Assembly: GCF_018320785.1 (NCBI RefSeq)
Contig: NC_054873.1
Coordinates: 31,214,196 to 31,278,195 of the forward strand
Reading direction: 5' to 3'
From: Cheilinus undulatus
Lineage: Eukaryota > Chordata > Actinopteri > Labriformes > Labridae
DNA: 64,000 nt
This document shows, piece after piece, positions 1 through 13,500 of the stretch. The translations under genes and the position numbers were made by a program. The notes beneath the pieces are model-generated. The model saw only the letters and a program-made list of their open reading frames with translations, had not been told where the DNA came from and made no database searches. Position 1 is the first letter of the stretch. Each line of letters opens with the position of its first letter.

Positions 1-1841
1 TCACAGTGATATAATAAATGTCTGCAGGCAGCCTGACATGATGGTGTTCACAAGCCTGAAATACTGCAGGAAAACATCTCTGACTGCACGCCATGCAGGC
101 TACATTTAACCTGTCCATCCTGTCTCTGGCGGTTACACAAATCATTCTGCAACCTACACCTGACTGCTTTGAGCTCAGTGCAACCAAACACTATGACAGT
201 ACAAATGTGCACCAATATATACAGTAAGTATAATGCCTATGTTTGACAGTCTGCTCACACACAGCTCTTTCTTTGCTGCAAAAAGGTATTCAGGAACAAT
301 AAGCTAGCAGAAATATTAAGGACCACCAAGGGCAGCGTGTATTAAATCTTTTATTTCAAATTCTCCAGCCACCAGAATTACCTTTTTAAAACTTTAGAAT
401 GTTATTTTAAGTTTAGTCTCTGCCAAAAAACTTTTCATTTAACAGTGAAGAGTTTGAAGGATTTTTTTTAAAGCTAACCCCTGTCAACCCCACCACTTCA
501 AATCAACAACACCAACTAAAGCCCCTGAAATAACCACACAAGTGGAACATCAAGTCGCAACTCAATGCCAGGATTAGAAGTGTTATAAATACTTTCTGTT
601 AGGAGATGTTTAATTGAAATGCATGCCATTGAAGTCTAAATAACAGGTTAAAAAGTTACCTACAAAAGAGCTCTTCAATAAGCTGGAAAAATAAAGATGG
701 CTATTATCAAACTCTTTATTGATACTTGAATTTAAGAGTGCCAATCTGTTTTTCACATGTTGTATGCAAAAATACATTTTTAAAAACCTCTCAAAGATAA
801 TAACGTAGCCAGCAAGGCCCTAGTAGCCCCAGCACAATTTTTACTACAGTGATAATTGCAGGAATTAAATATTCAGTGTATCCCAAGGGCCAACAACTGC
901 ATGATTGCAGACACTGACATAAATGTGGAAACAAAAATGCACTTGAATGACTAACAACTGACAGATGTGCAAGCAAACAATAAACTGCTTGCTTTTAACA
1001 AACTGTGCTTCCACATCATGAAGAAGTTTCAATCTAGTCACAGGAGGAAAAATACTGTGGCTGAGAAGAGCAACCCAAACTCATCCAGCTGTAGCTTTAG
1101 CAGCTGAATCTCGGGCTGTATTCTATTGTATCCTGGACAAAAGTCGATGCTGCACAAAGGGAAAGTTCTATCTTCAATTTACTCAAAGAGAGCCTGAGTC
1201 AATAATGGGGCCAGATTATAAATGTGTGTTGTGTTAAAAAAACAAGATCTCACTGAAGAAGAAAAACATGAATGGAGGCAGACAAAGCACATGTGTGGCT
1301 GGCTCCATATCTCAGAGGAACAGAGAGCACCCCCATAGACTTTATCCTGGCCCACATTGATCTGCCTAGGTTTTCACTTAAGAACCAGACTCTAAACTGC
1401 TTAAAAAAAGGGCTGATGTTGACGTCAGATCTTAAGTTTGCTTTTACTAGATTGCGTGGATTTTAGTGCTCTATATTGAATTGTTTATGCTTCTGTGTGA
1501 GTCCCAGAATGTGAAATCATTCTTTTACTCAAAGTGTACCAGTTTAATAAATCAAACTAAAGAGATACTGGACTTTGCATGCTGAGCGGACATCCTGCCT
1601 ACATTTGGTTATAATAGCTAACATGGAGCTATTGAGCTAATGGGTTTGTTCTGGGTGAAGCTGGCTCAAGCTTTTCCTGCTGTCGGCAACCAGTCAACAG
1701 GCCTAAGCGATATTGTCTCAAATTGATTTCATGGTATTCTGTATAACAAAATTAAAAGAGCTTAAATTAAAATTAAAAGAAAGGAATCATCAAATTATTG
1801 CAATATTCTTGACCAATTTGGACAATGGACACTAGATTAAG
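1..1841. other. Non-coding stretch, no gene seen
   Basis: AT-rich sequence with only short open frames that lack splice-site context or recognisable protein similarity. By position it is probably part of a long intron of the minus-strand furin-type gene whose first coding exon is at 13229-13405, but nothing in this stretch itself proves that. Confidence 0.5.
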
Positions 1842-2335
1842 CTATCAGTATCTAGATGTCCTTTCTAAAGCTGTTTTTTGGGCCAGTGACAGAAAACCTG
1901 CACTCGCCTAAAGTGCACTGAGGTTAGACACCTTGGTGCAATCTTGGACTCAAGTCCTAACTTTAGAAGTTACATTAGATAAATAACAAAATCCTTTTTT
2001 TAAAAACAGCTCAAAAACATTGCTAGTATCAGAGAGATGATATCACAACATGATCTGGATACTTAAACATGCTCTAATCTCTGGCAGGCTGGACTACTGC
2101 AATGGATTATTAACTGGTCTGTCAAAGACGGCAATCAGACAGCCCCAGTGGATACAGAATGCTGCTGCCAGGGTTCTAACAAGAACAAAAAAGCTTAGCT
2201 CAAACCTCCAATTCTCAGATCTCAGCACTGACTATCAATATCTCAGAAGATTAACTTCAAAATTCTCTTGCTTGCCCATAAATTACTTAATGGGTAAGGG
2301 CCTAGATATCTGTCAGACCTATTGACCCAGTACCT
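1842..2335 (+). mobile_element. L2-like LINE remnant (reverse transcriptase 3' part)
   Basis: The plus strand translates to a fragment resembling the C-terminal part of L2/CR1-type reverse transcriptase. The segment LDYCNGLLTGL followed by IQNAAARVLTRTKK (about 2092-2193) matches the usual LDYCNsLL...QNsAARvLTrt pattern of fish L2 elements. Upstream, a degraded piece around 1919-1975 resembles the preceding RNLGvifDS block. The frame is interrupted and no 5' half is present, so this is a dead, 5'-truncated copy. I see no target duplication. Confidence 0.75.
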
Positions 2336-3615
2336 TCCAGGCTATACTATACTTCCCGAATAAACATGGTGAAGCTGTATCTGGTGTTGATGCCTCTCAA
2401 TAGCCTTCAGAGCTGGGTCTGGAGACAGTGCTTACTATTCTTAAATCCAAGCTAATAACTCTCCTGTTTAACAATGCTTTGAAACAAATATCCTCATCCT
2501 CGTTGCATTTTATTCTAATTGATCCTCTTTATTCTATTGTTTCATCTTGCAGGTTTTCACTGTTTTTAACAGCTCTTTCTTTCTTTGTGTTTGTTTTGCC
2601 TCGTCTTGCCATGTCTTGTAGCATGTGAAGACAGCGTCTGGCTTTTGCAAATTAAGAAAAATTAAAAATCCCATCTTTTTTTGTCATTAAAAGTTTAGAC
2701 TACCTCCAGAGTGATGAGTTTTGTGGATTTCTGGAACAGTGCCACCTCAATTTCAGGGGACATTTTTGGAAACTGCTAAAAGGTTCATGGGCACAGGCTT
2801 CATATAATGAAGTGGTGCATTTAAATGAGAGAAAGCTGAGGGGCTACGAGTACTCTTCACCCAGATCAGTAAACAATGAGGGAAAGGAAAGGCTAGACAG
2901 TGAAGAAAAGAGAGAGGACAACCAGAAGAGGGGAACAAGATCCCAGAGGGGGAGTGAAAAAATAAGGGAAACTGCCTTGAGACCAGACCTGCAAACCACC
3001 TGCAAACATCGGAAGTTTTAAGAGAGGATGAGATTAAAAAGGTTAGCAGGTAAAAATGGCAAAGAGCCACAGAGGGAAATGAAAAGATTGCAGTGGACCC
3101 AGTGGTGTATTGGGGATGCAAGAGGAAGATGCAGTTATAAAAAACCCCTCATATACAGCATGAGTAAAGCAATAAGGAAGCAAAAACAAGAAAAAAAAAT
3201 GGCTGTATTGGGAGACTCATTTTAATTTTGTAATTAAGCACAAATACCAGAAGGAGGACAGTTTTTTGAAATGCCAAGTGGCCTTAAGATCTCAAAAAAC
3301 ACATGGTGCTGTACTGCCAACAAAAGCATCCCCTCGCCGCAAACACTGGAATCAATCTTCTGGAAATAATAACGCTGGTGGTTTTCTCCATAGTAACCAT
3401 GTTGCCAGAAAAGGCTGTAGTAAGGTGTGCCAGTGGGCAGGTTCTAACAGTATGGCTTTGAGGCAGTGAGCAGGCAGAGTGGGTTGCACCCAATCCAGAG
3501 ATAACTGACACAAAAACCTAATGTGTTCACAAATACCCATACCCGCACACAGAGAGGGAGAATGAAGAGAGCAAGCAGCAACTAAATACACAGAAGCAAC
3601 CAAAGCTGTCAGGAT
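2336..3615. other. Non-coding stretch, no gene seen
   Basis: Purine-rich in the middle (about 2820-3200), which creates overlapping open frames on both strands. Those frames have low-complexity Lys/Glu/Arg or Ser/Pro/Phe composition and no domain. Nothing else recognisable. Confidence 0.5.
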
Positions 3616-4088
3616 TAATTATTATTTTTTCAGAGCTGATACTGATACTAATATTAGTAGATCATGACATCAAGTACCAATATTTGGAACCGATATTCAT
3701 TTATTACGGTGTACAAAATGAACTTAACATGGAAAAAAATGAAGGAAAATGAACAGTTTAGCCCTAGCTTCTCCAAATGAGAAACGGCACAGAGCAACAC
3801 AGTAGCAGCAGGAAGTGATGCAACACACTTACTATGTTAGTGGCACCCAGGATAAAATGCTGATTCGCTGCTACACATGTAACAGCTGGCCAATCAGATT
3901 GTATTGCATAAAGGAATTTTGCTCAGACTGTGGAGGGTGGAAATTAAGCCAGAGGGGACAACACACTTTGCAATAGAACCAAAGTACCAATGGATTATTG
4001 GTAAAATAAAATGTTGATGCTGACAATCAGTGAAATGCCAAACATCGGCGTCAATAATTGATCTAGCCGATAATCGGTCGACCTCTAG
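3616..4088. mobile_element. hAT-like MITE remnant
   Basis: The right end reads into GATAATCGGTCGACCTCTAG, the terminal motif of a common fish non-autonomous hAT-like family (bases about 4069-4088). The left side has the matching 'gatactgatactaat' type spacing but a decayed terminus, so the left boundary is approximate. No coding capacity. Confidence 0.55.
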
Positions 4089-5228
4089 GCTCACACCTAG
4101 TCAGGATACTAGAATTTAAACCTTTAATACAAAACTAATGAAAAAATCTAACAATATCGATGCCTATTTAGATACCATAGAAACTAAAACTGATGTTCTA
4201 GACGACCGTTATTTGGTCATTTCTTGTATTTACCAAATATACAAGCAAATTTTCCAACACTAATCCCACTAATTTATTCACAATGTTTTAGTGCCATTAC
4301 TGTAATTGGAAATCTCTGTATATTTGTACTTACTACATTTTTAAAGTACCTATTAATGTGTAAAAACAAACAAAAGCAAACAGTTACTGGCTGCAATATT
4401 GGGATCTGGGCCTGATCTTACTTTTTATACAATAATATGCTCATTTGACCCAAAAATGTATTCTACTTTAGTTTATGTGGAAGTTAGACCCCCTAGTGTC
4501 TATCCATAAAAGCTGGCCCTTGTGCAAATGTAGCTGATGATCCCTGCTCTGAAAGATGCCAAAAGGAGGTGAGAACTGCCTTTTCACTGTCATTGCAAAT
4601 TTCAATGGACTATGACCGCTATCTCTTTTGCTCGAGACAGCTTTTAATTAAAATTATTCAGTACATTTTGGTACAGATTTAATGTAACAAAGCTTGCGAG
4701 TGAGTTCAGTCAGGAATCTCGAGCCCAATGATTCGCACCTGACATGCATCTTGATCAAATCACATGACTTGCATCCTTCTTATTTAGTGGTTTATTTAAG
4801 CTACAAGATTTCTGGACATTTTTGCTCTCACTTTAACCCACTTTTACCCCAGCATACACATGTTGGCTCCAACTGTGGGGTTTAAGCTGTTAAGCTGCTC
4901 ATCACTCTTCAAATTCTGCATGTAAAATAAATCTGTGAGGAGTGTTTAAGTGGGGGCCTGATGCCAAACATGTTATGTTGCCATAATAGATGCTTAAACA
5001 AACTACAATGTGAGATGACTGACTGAAATATTACTGCCATTATATCATTTGAAAAGATGTATCTTGAGAAGTATCAAAACAGGAAAAACTTTAAAAACCT
5101 TAAAAGCAACAGAAGGACAACAGGTTAAAGAAAATAAGGTACTTACTTGGCTGTGCATTCAAAATGTAAAAGATGAACAATACCAATGAATATATACTTA
5201 CAAATTCTAGAAACATTGGTATTTCTAT
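4089..5228. other. Non-coding stretch, no gene seen
   Basis: AT-rich, without exon-like open frames or clear repeats. Confidence 0.5.
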
Positions 5229-5236
5229 CTAGTTTA

Positions 5237-5542
5237 GAGATGCACTGATTGTGAAAATGCCAATGTTTAACTAGGCAAGATGCTGATGCCAGTGTTTTTC
5301 ATTTCTTCTTTTGGTGTAACACGACTAGTATGCATCATTTCTTTCCCATTTGACAATAAAAGCAGATGAGAGTTTTTCTACCTTTGGTTCAGCAGCTAGA
5401 TATACCAGAGGCCAACATAAAATTGATTGGATATGACAATTAAACACTGGTGATATCTTTTTATACCACATCACTTAGACGATGGCTGCTGTCTGTAAAT
5501 GGGGCCAATATCGATTTATACTGAAGTTAGACTGATGCATCC
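5237..5542. mobile_element. hAT-like MITE with 8-bp flanking duplication
   Basis: The ends are imperfect inverted repeats (GAGATGCACTGAT on the left, ACTGATGCATCC on the right). An exact 8-bp direct repeat, CTAGTTTA, flanks the element at 5229-5236 and 5543-5550, the target-site length of hAT transposons. About 306 bp, with no coding capacity. An alternative reading puts the TA next to the ends inside the inverted repeat, in which case the duplication would be shorter. Confidence 0.7.
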
Positions 5543-5550
5543 CTAGTTTA

Positions 5551-7885
5551 ACTGTTTGTAAGTTTTATGACAGATGTGAAAAGACTGCATGCATACTATA
5601 AGTCATACAAGCTAATACATAAACATGACAACTAAACACATCCCACAAAACAAATGAGTTGTAGCATTTTCAAATATTTTTTGTGCTTATTCAATTTAAT
5701 TCAACTTCTTCACTATTAAATGAAAAATAATCTAAAACCAGTGCTCAATCTTATGAATCCACTCATTTATCTTATTTGAAAGGACCTCAGATTGAGGCAG
5801 CTGCTGGGTGTAGAGAAACAGCTGGGGCTTGCAAAATAAGAAAAGAGAACTTTTCTTCTAAATTCTCATGGGATCCAGCTATCGACATCTCATGCTTTTT
5901 TCCTCTATTGATTCAACAACAAAAGCTCTGCAGCCATGCTGTGCTTCTGCACCATGAATAAGAAATTACAGACTAAAGATTCTTACAACAATCAAGCTTA
6001 CTGACATTTTTACTTCACAAACTAATTACAAACTCACATTCAAATTTTGTTGTACATCCTGGTGATATTAGTATTGTATTGGTAGTTATTTAATGTGTCT
6101 ATTGATGAAGAGTGACTGATCCACATTGAAACGTCTGTTAGTCAATGTTCATTTACAAAAACAGTATTATCACATTTCCTGTGGAGTATGTCCAATTTCT
6201 ATGGACATGCTGCTATGTATGTCTCCACAGGATAACTATCTTAATCAGTTAGTCTCTGTGAAGATTACACATTTTTATTTAAAGAGGAAAAAGAGTCTGC
6301 ATGAGATGGAGGAGGGAGCAGCAGAAAGGATGACAGAAAGAAAAAAAAACCAGGATCGATACTAGGGAGTCTTGGGGCCCTCATCCTGAAAATTGTGGGT
6401 TTTTATCATGCAGCTTAATGATGTTTGGAGGAAATGGTGCTGCAAGAGCAGGAATGAATCAGGGCAATGTTTTCCAATCAATCTGTATGAAATTTAATAT
6501 TCTGAATTAAGTACAAATACACTTAAATATACACAGAGGATAAAAATATAGACACTGCATTTCTCAGCTTGACTTTAGCCAAGAGCAAACACTTTGAATA
6601 TTTCATAGTGGATGTGCTTTAGTGCCAGGTTGCTTTTATTACTGTGTTTCATATGTCAGTTTATCATTATCTGAGATGACATCAAGCTAGTGCTGGGCAA
6701 TTCATCAAGTTTTAATGTCAATAACAGTTTTGGCTCCCCATGAACATGAAAACATGATTATGAAGATTCAATTTTTACTGCGTCACATGCCATGTTTGGC
6801 CCATTTTGTCCATAAGTTATGTAATGTGTGGTAAATGGACCGCACCCCTCCTTACTTTATAGTAGGGATGCACAGATGCAGCTGTTCCACATGGGTATCT
6901 GCCCATATCTGCCTTATTTACAAACAGTGTCTATCAGCCAAACGATATATCAGTTACTGGTGTTTAACTATTGTGTCCAATGAATTTTATGCTAGCATCT
7001 TGTTTATCGACTGCTCAAGCGAAATACTTATTTTTCCGGACAGAAAAAAGCAACCTGTCAGATAAAATGATCTGATTCTGTAGTGAAATGTGTAAAAAAA
7101 TGTTGGTACACTAGGAGTTAGGGGAGTGAATCTCTCCTTCTCAAGATGATTCGATTTGAATCTTGATTCACAGGCTATGATTTGATTCACTGACATCTCA
7201 TTACAACACAGAAAGACTTGGTCCCATCCCCACCAATCTGGTTTGATTCCATCCGGTACAAAATAATTATGGAATTAAAATTACTTTTTACTCTAACAAA
7301 AATTTTAAAAAGAGGAAAAACAAGATAATTTCCTAATTTCTTAAGTGTCATTGAGCTTATTTATAACATAGACTAAATCCCATACTGCAAACATTATGAA
7401 ATTATGTTTAAGAAAGTTTTTATCACACATATGCCCAAGTATTTTACTTTGATGGTTGATTTGAAGATTACTAATAAAATGAGTTTTTACTGGTCCATAC
7501 ATTTTTGTCCTTCTCTACTTGTAACTTGTATTGTAACACAAATTAAAGCTAATTTAAAAAACAAAAGAAGATTTGGATAGACAGAACTCTGTGTGTCTGC
7601 TAGCACAGGAGAACAAAGGATTTTATCATATTCACTTTTTTTCTAAAGCGTATAGATGGGCAGAAATTTCAAAAGTTAGTTGTCCTTCATATTAAGTCCA
7701 CATGACATGATTTGTGAGGTGCAGAACTGTAACTGAAAGACGTTTCGGCACATCCAGCTACCCATATGCAGCTGCCTACAGAGCTCCTACAGCTAACCTA
7801 ACACTTGTAAAAGGTAAAAGGTCACTGTGGGTCACACGAGATTACATACGCTGAGCCACAGAATGGCCAAAATGTGATAATAAGC
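5551..7885. other. Non-coding stretch with possible MITE ends
   Basis: No gene seen. A TAGGGATGCACAGATG motif near 6862-6880 resembles the left end of the same hAT-like families seen elsewhere in the window, and 7130-7200 has the 'gattcgatttgaatc' composition of another family. No full element can be delimited. Confidence 0.4.
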
Positions 7886-7889
7886 TGCA

Positions 7890-8440
7890 GAGGCTCAGGC
7901 CTTGTCCACATGAGACGAAAACATTATATTTCAGTTTCGTTTTGAAAAAGTTTTCAGTAAATCGTTTCAGGAAATGTCTAAGCACGGAACCACTGAAAAC
8001 GACTGGAAACACTGTAGTATATACGCCAAGCCTGTACGTGGCGCTGTAACACTGCCACAGAAATGCACCAAAAGAGAGAAGAAGATCACAGAAAACTGAC
8101 AAAAACGTTCTTCTAGTTGCCCTTCTGATTGTTCTCCGTGTTGGATTTAAGAACATATGGTGTATGCTGTTCGCAGTGGAGGTAAAGGAGCATTGGATTT
8201 TGCTGTAAAAGTCATAATTAGCTCAATAGCCTCTGCAGCACAAACACACCCCAATTATCCGTCATTGTTGTTTTGGTTCGATATGCTCATGCAGGGTAAG
8301 TGGCCTACGCTATGTTTAACGTAATCGTTTCAAGAAGATGCGGTTGGCTCTCCACACGCAGACGAAACAGTAAGTGTTTACAGATTTGTTCACTCTGGGA
8401 CCAAGTTTCAAAAAGTAGCGTTATGTCACGTTTAGTTTAA
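7890..8440. mobile_element. Probable hAT-like MITE
   Basis: The stretch starts GGCCTTGTCCACATGAGACG followed by AAAAC-type sequence, and near 8354-8400 carries the rough inverse (CCACACGCAGACGAAAC), a pattern typical of fish elements that mimic 'whole-gene' length. A 104-residue open frame on the minus strand inside it (7842-8156) is a by-product. Boundaries are approximate and no clean target duplication was found. Confidence 0.45.
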
Positions 8441-11400
8441 AAAGTGAGAAGAATAAAGAAAACAGGAAGGAAAAAAAAACCTTGGTGATGCCTGATGTTT
8501 TAGCTGCATGATGTGTTTATTAAGAAACTTTATCACATTTCATCACTGATTTACACCAAGAAAAAAGAATGACCCCAAATGTCCACTGTGACCTAGATGA
8601 GAATGCAATGTTGTAACGAAATATATCTCATACGGTTATGTGAAACAATCTATCTGACTTGTCAGGTTACAAAGTTTTAACAGGCCCTATTTAATAAACT
8701 ATCCAGTGAGTTATCATTATTCTGGTTCATATGGAAAAATCTTACTTTGAATGCCTAAGAGCATTATACTCCCCTGGGATCTGCCCCCATAGCAGTGCCC
8801 CAGCTGGGCCTGGACCCCTGGTTGGGAGCCAGTGGCTCGAAAACCAACATGTCATATATCAAACGATGTCAAATATTTGTATTAACTTGCTCTTATTCCA
8901 TACTGAGTAAGTACATTTTGATATTAATATTAATGGTGTTTACATGGGGGATTAAACGGTTGCAGAAAAAATCCTGCATTTAAGCGTAAATATTCACAGC
9001 CAACGTTTAGGCAATAAGACAAACATTCTGAAATTGACTGGAGACCACAGTCTGATAATACCTAAAGATCAGTAGTTTAGGAATCTAACTCTGTCTTTAT
9101 GAATTCTCCTGGTAACATTGTAATATATTAGCACATCTACAGTCTCTTTCTATCAAGATTCGTTAATGCCAACGGCAAGACTTCACAGCTTTCATCCAAA
9201 GAGGCTTCCTTCTTTTTCTCAAAAAGTCCTTTGAGGAGTAGAATATAGCCAATACTGGCAGTGCAGACTTTGCCTGTCTGTCTGGTGCATAACAGTGTGG
9301 TATGGGCTGAATTCTGACTATAGAAATGTCTCAGGATGGGTATGCACAGGAGAAAACTACAGGCAGACAGTGAAATGAAGGACCACAGAGAAAGAGAGAG
9401 AGATAGAGAAAGAGAAAGAGAAAGACACTTTGATTCTCCATTAAAGAGACTATTACCCTAAATTATCACTAAACATCAGCAAGCTTAAGAAACAAATTTT
9501 AACACGCAAAGACTCACACAAAAGAACATAAATACCTTCTTGATGCAGTCATGGCAAATGGAAGTGCAATAAAAGCATGACACTACACAACACAACATAA
9601 TCATCCAGACAGAGCTTGCTTTACAAATCTCATTCACATAGAAAATAATCAAACTCTCCTCACCCACAAAACTATCTGCCCATGGACATTCTTAAAAGCA
9701 TTGGTGTCATTTCTTTACCGATGTAACACTAACTCAATCCTGCAGAGCTGGGGCAATCTCACAGAGCCACCATGTAAGTAGACTGCAGAGAGAGAAAAAG
9801 GCGAGGTATATTTCATGTATTTATTTTGTTACATTTCATGCCAATACAGCTCATTTGGATTGAATTGGATCCACAAAGAGAAATGAGAGAAAAAGGGAGA
9901 GAGAATTGGCCAGCAGGTGCATGCATCACACAGTTGGCAGGGAATCATGTGCAGCAGAGTAATGAACAATGGCAATAGAGCACATTACATTCTACTGAGC
10001 ACAGAGCGGGGATCTGTTTATGTGTGTTTGAGGCTGTGATGGTATGAAAAACAGATAATTTGCTGCAGTAATATTGAATTTTGGAGGAATATATTGTGTA
10101 ATTACCTAGTACAAGGGGTACTGGTATAAAACCACCACCTGGAGATGACCTGTTGCCCCTGCAACACAAGGGAAGTGTTTTCCTGCAGCATGTACTATAA
10201 AAACTGACTGCAGCTGGAGCAGACAGTGGGAAGCAGGCTGGTTTTACTTTAGATTAGGAGTGGTATTGAGCCTTTAATAGAAAGTGACAAGGCAGATGGA
10301 GGGATACAGTGAGAGAAATAGAAAGACACAGGGGACACTGAGAAAGGAACTGGCATTCAATGTCTAATCCACACAGTGGGTTGGTTTGGTGTGTCAACAC
10401 CCACAGAGCTTGCCCATCCTCATAACCACAATGATTCTGACACTTCTCACTGAGAAAACAGCATGCAGTTAGGTCTATACCCAAGTATCACACCCCTGTG
10501 CTGGCACAAAAGTACTATTTAAAAGTAAAAGAAAGACACTGCAGAAAAAATCAGGAGGAAACTGACAAAACAACCCTTCTGTGATCGCTTATAAAATGTG
10601 GTCACCAGAGAAAGACAGTCTTGACGATGTTTACACTCAGGCATGTTTTCCCCAAGAGACTTGAAAAGGAAGCTGAATCAAAGAGAGTGATGCTGCAAAT
10701 GCGTAGAAATGTGCCAAGATGAGGCATTTCTGAGCACTGAACAAATAATCTGATATGTGATGATCCCATAATCACATTAGTGATCAAAATCCCATTACCT
10801 GCCAAAAACACATCAGCCTCTACTTTCTTCAAGTGCCCTGTAACAACCTGCAGTAATGGAAAATGACTAAGTTGTTTACCCCTCGGTCTTACCTAACTCA
10901 TACTTTTACATAAGCCACACTGCTGTCGGGGTACAAACACTGCACATCACCTGAAGTGTATATCATCCTTCTCCGGCAGCAACCACTATGGGACCAGCGA
11001 GTAAAATAAAACTTAGCTGTGTCCTCTGTGAAACAATGACTGAGGATAGACTCCCACAAAATCTAATTCCAGACAGTGGATAATACTAAATTTTGCCCTT
11101 CCAGCCATCCAACGCTCATGCTTTTTGGTCCATAATACTATGCTCCATTAGCCAACTTCCTCTTTTTGTCTCCCACACGCCCTCACAGGCATTTTTCTAC
11201 CACCAAATGTCTCACTTGTTACATTTTCTTATTTTACAGATGGAAATCTGTCATTTATTTCAATAGTTTAACCTTTAATTATCCATCCCCACCCTCTCTA
11301 CGCTCACAGAAATATAGATGAATATATATCCACTGCCAGGATACGTGCCACTCAAATAAAAACTGCAAAAAAGAAGCTGCAGTCTAGCATATCTTCAGGG

Positions 11401-13228
11401 TGAAAAACCACATCTGTAAAAGCGACAGACATCTTGTGGGCTATGGTGTCAGGCACCAGGAACCATGGGAGGGTACTGTAGGTTGGCTGGGATAACGTGG
11501 GAAGGGTGTTTTTTTTTAAAGAAACCACATTGTGAAATATGGCTACGCTCCTCTTTCACGCTCAGGGACCCCAGTGACTTGATGTCACATCTCACATACT
11601 CTAAAATGACAAGCTGCCATATGGCATCAGATTTTCAGTAACAGACAGCCGTCTTAGAGACTTGTGCCTGTGGCTAACTACAGCTCGACTCCTCTGATGC
11701 AATCACTGATTAGCAGAAGGGGAAAAATACAGCTTCAGTTCTTCACATTAATCTGGCGGTTTGTCTGAGAGAAAAAGGGCAGGAGATGTCTCTGTGGTTT
11801 GCGTAAATTAGGAAGGAGAGATAAACAGAAGAAAGGCAGCCAAGGTTTTTTTTTGGAAAGTGATCACAAACAAGGGATATGAAAGAAAGATAAATTGCTT
11901 CTTCTTTTTTTTCTGCTCCTTATTGATGTGTCCTTGGATGATTGTCTAGAATATTCAAGTGTGTTCAGTAGTGAGCAGAATATTGAACATTTCATTTTAC
12001 CAAAATCACTAAAACCTGAGATTGATTTACTATCTAAGAATTCACCCAAGCAATTAAGATTAAACGCCTGTTAAGGGCCATTACACCTAAGTGCATGCTT
12101 TCTTTCTCACCAGAACAATAGTTTTAGACGGTTGGAACAACAGCAAATATCCAAATCGATACTAAATGAACTCCAAACTCAAGCAGAATGGAAGACCAGC
12201 CAAGGCATGGATACAGTTTAATATAATCGACTGGACAGAAAAGTGCATCTAATAATGACACACATCTAATCTCATCCAACCTGACATAAATCCATGTGAC
12301 AACTGTTCACTACGATAAGAAGGAGACTAAAAACATCTAGCTTTGCACTCCAGACAAAGCTTAATCTTTGACATATAAAGAAAGCAAAGATAAGCCCAAA
12401 ATTAATTCTGAAAAATCTCTCGTTTAGAAAATCCTCTTTATTCGAGGTACGGAGAAGTGCAGTGGGAATATGCAGAACCTCCTACGCATATTCCTGAGGA
12501 GTAATCCAGAAGGCTGTTCACTGGGGTGTTCAGCACTCAGGCAGCTCCACAAAGATGCATGCAAATGAAGTTTAGTCTCAAGTGGAGCAACAGGGGGAGA
12601 GGGGACCAAGAAGAGACTCCCTGCATCCGCTGAACACAAACATGGAAAAGCTTAGACAGGAAAGCAGTTTAATATTCAAGGGACCTGACACTCCACTGAA
12701 AGGACTATAAGTCACTACAACAACCCCCCCTCCCAATTCTTTACCTCGGATTACACTTGTTTTCCTTCCTCACATATGGAAACTGTGTTACACAACTTGC
12801 TTTATTAAAATGACTTGCAATCTCCAAAACAGAATCTATAGTAGGAGTGATAAAATTCAACTAGCTACATTATTATAAAATATAACAACCTTCCTTGAGA
12901 CCCTAAAATAACAGCCTTATTATTCCAGTCTATTCCTAACACTACTCTGTAAACACAAGCGTCTGCCAGTGTATTAGGAAGCCATGCATGCCCCACTTTA
13001 GCTACAAGAAGTGGAGGAGGCCACACTTTTGCAATCCGCTACACAAACAGGATTGCCTGGAGGTGTTGTGTCAGGTTCTCTGATGCTCAGCTTTGATGTA
13101 CAACAGCTTTGTAACATTGAAATTCACCTACAAGACTTAAGATTTATCAGGTTACAGCCCCACATGCAGAGATTAACATGTTTGAAGCTACAAACATGGA
13201 TATTTACTTAGACATACAGTCAACTTAC
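8441..13228 (-). other. Probable furin intron downstream of first coding exon
   Basis: This is the start of the intron that follows the coding exon at 13229-13405, read on the minus strand. The donor GTAAGT occupies 13223-13228. I searched the minus-strand frames for the next expected convertase exon (the propeptide piece with DYYHF and KRS motifs) and did not see it, so the intron appears to run past the left edge. A purine microsatellite sits at 9385-9425. Confidence 0.5.
9385..9425. repeat. GA/GAAA microsatellite
   Basis: Interrupted run of GA and GAAA units. Confidence 0.85.
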
Positions 13229-13405
13229 ATTGCCGTGGTTGATAAATCCATGCTCTCTGGCGATGCGGTCTGCCTCCTCGGGCCCTCCCTCAATCTGGAC
13301 AGCCCAAGCATTGGTGTAGTGCTCGGCAGCATCAGTCCACTTCAGCTCTGCTGTCAGAAGGACAAGGACTGCCCATAAGTGCAGCAGGACCACCCTGGCA
13401 TCCAT
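13229..13405 (-). CDS. furin: Furin-type proprotein convertase, first coding exon (partial gene)
   Basis: The exon encodes 59 residues: ATG at 13405, reading left to AAT at 13229-13231, followed directly by the consensus donor GTAAGT. Residues 1-27 form a signal peptide with a hydrophobic core (VVLLHLWAVLVLLTA). Residues 28-59 match the start of the subtilisin-type convertase propeptide, HYTNAWAVQIEGGPEEADRI then HGFINHGN, the counterpart of vertebrate furin TNtWAVrIpGG...HGFlNlGq. The break after the HGFxNxGx block and its phase 0 fit the known furin gene. Furin is a Golgi serine protease that cuts precursors at paired basic sites; the catalytic domain is not in the window. PCSK5 and PCSK6 share the motif, but HGFINHG and the short secretory N-terminus fit furin best. 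A strong pyrimidine tract and AG at 13501-13502 (minus) show an upstream non-coding exon exists. Confidence 0.82.
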
Positions 13406-13500
13406 GAAAAGGAGAACGCTTCACTGGGTGGTCTAACTGTCCGTCTTCCCAGTGCAGAGCGGTACTGCTCTACCTCACAGCAGCAAAGTGGAACAGTGAC
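13406..13500 (-). other. furin: 5' UTR part of the furin start-codon exon
   Basis: On the minus strand the sequence entering this segment ends in a pyrimidine tract plus CAG (reverse complement of 13501-13530), a textbook acceptor. The exon therefore starts at about 13500, with 95 bases of leader before the ATG at 13405. Known furin genes also have non-coding first exons. Confidence 0.65.

Noticed and set aside
2753..3121. 122-codon minus-strand open frame
   Set aside because: Complement of a purine-rich stretch; Ser/Phe/Pro/Leu low complexity, no splice context, no domain.
7842..8156. 104-codon minus-strand open frame
   Set aside because: Lies within a probable MITE; basic, featureless translation.
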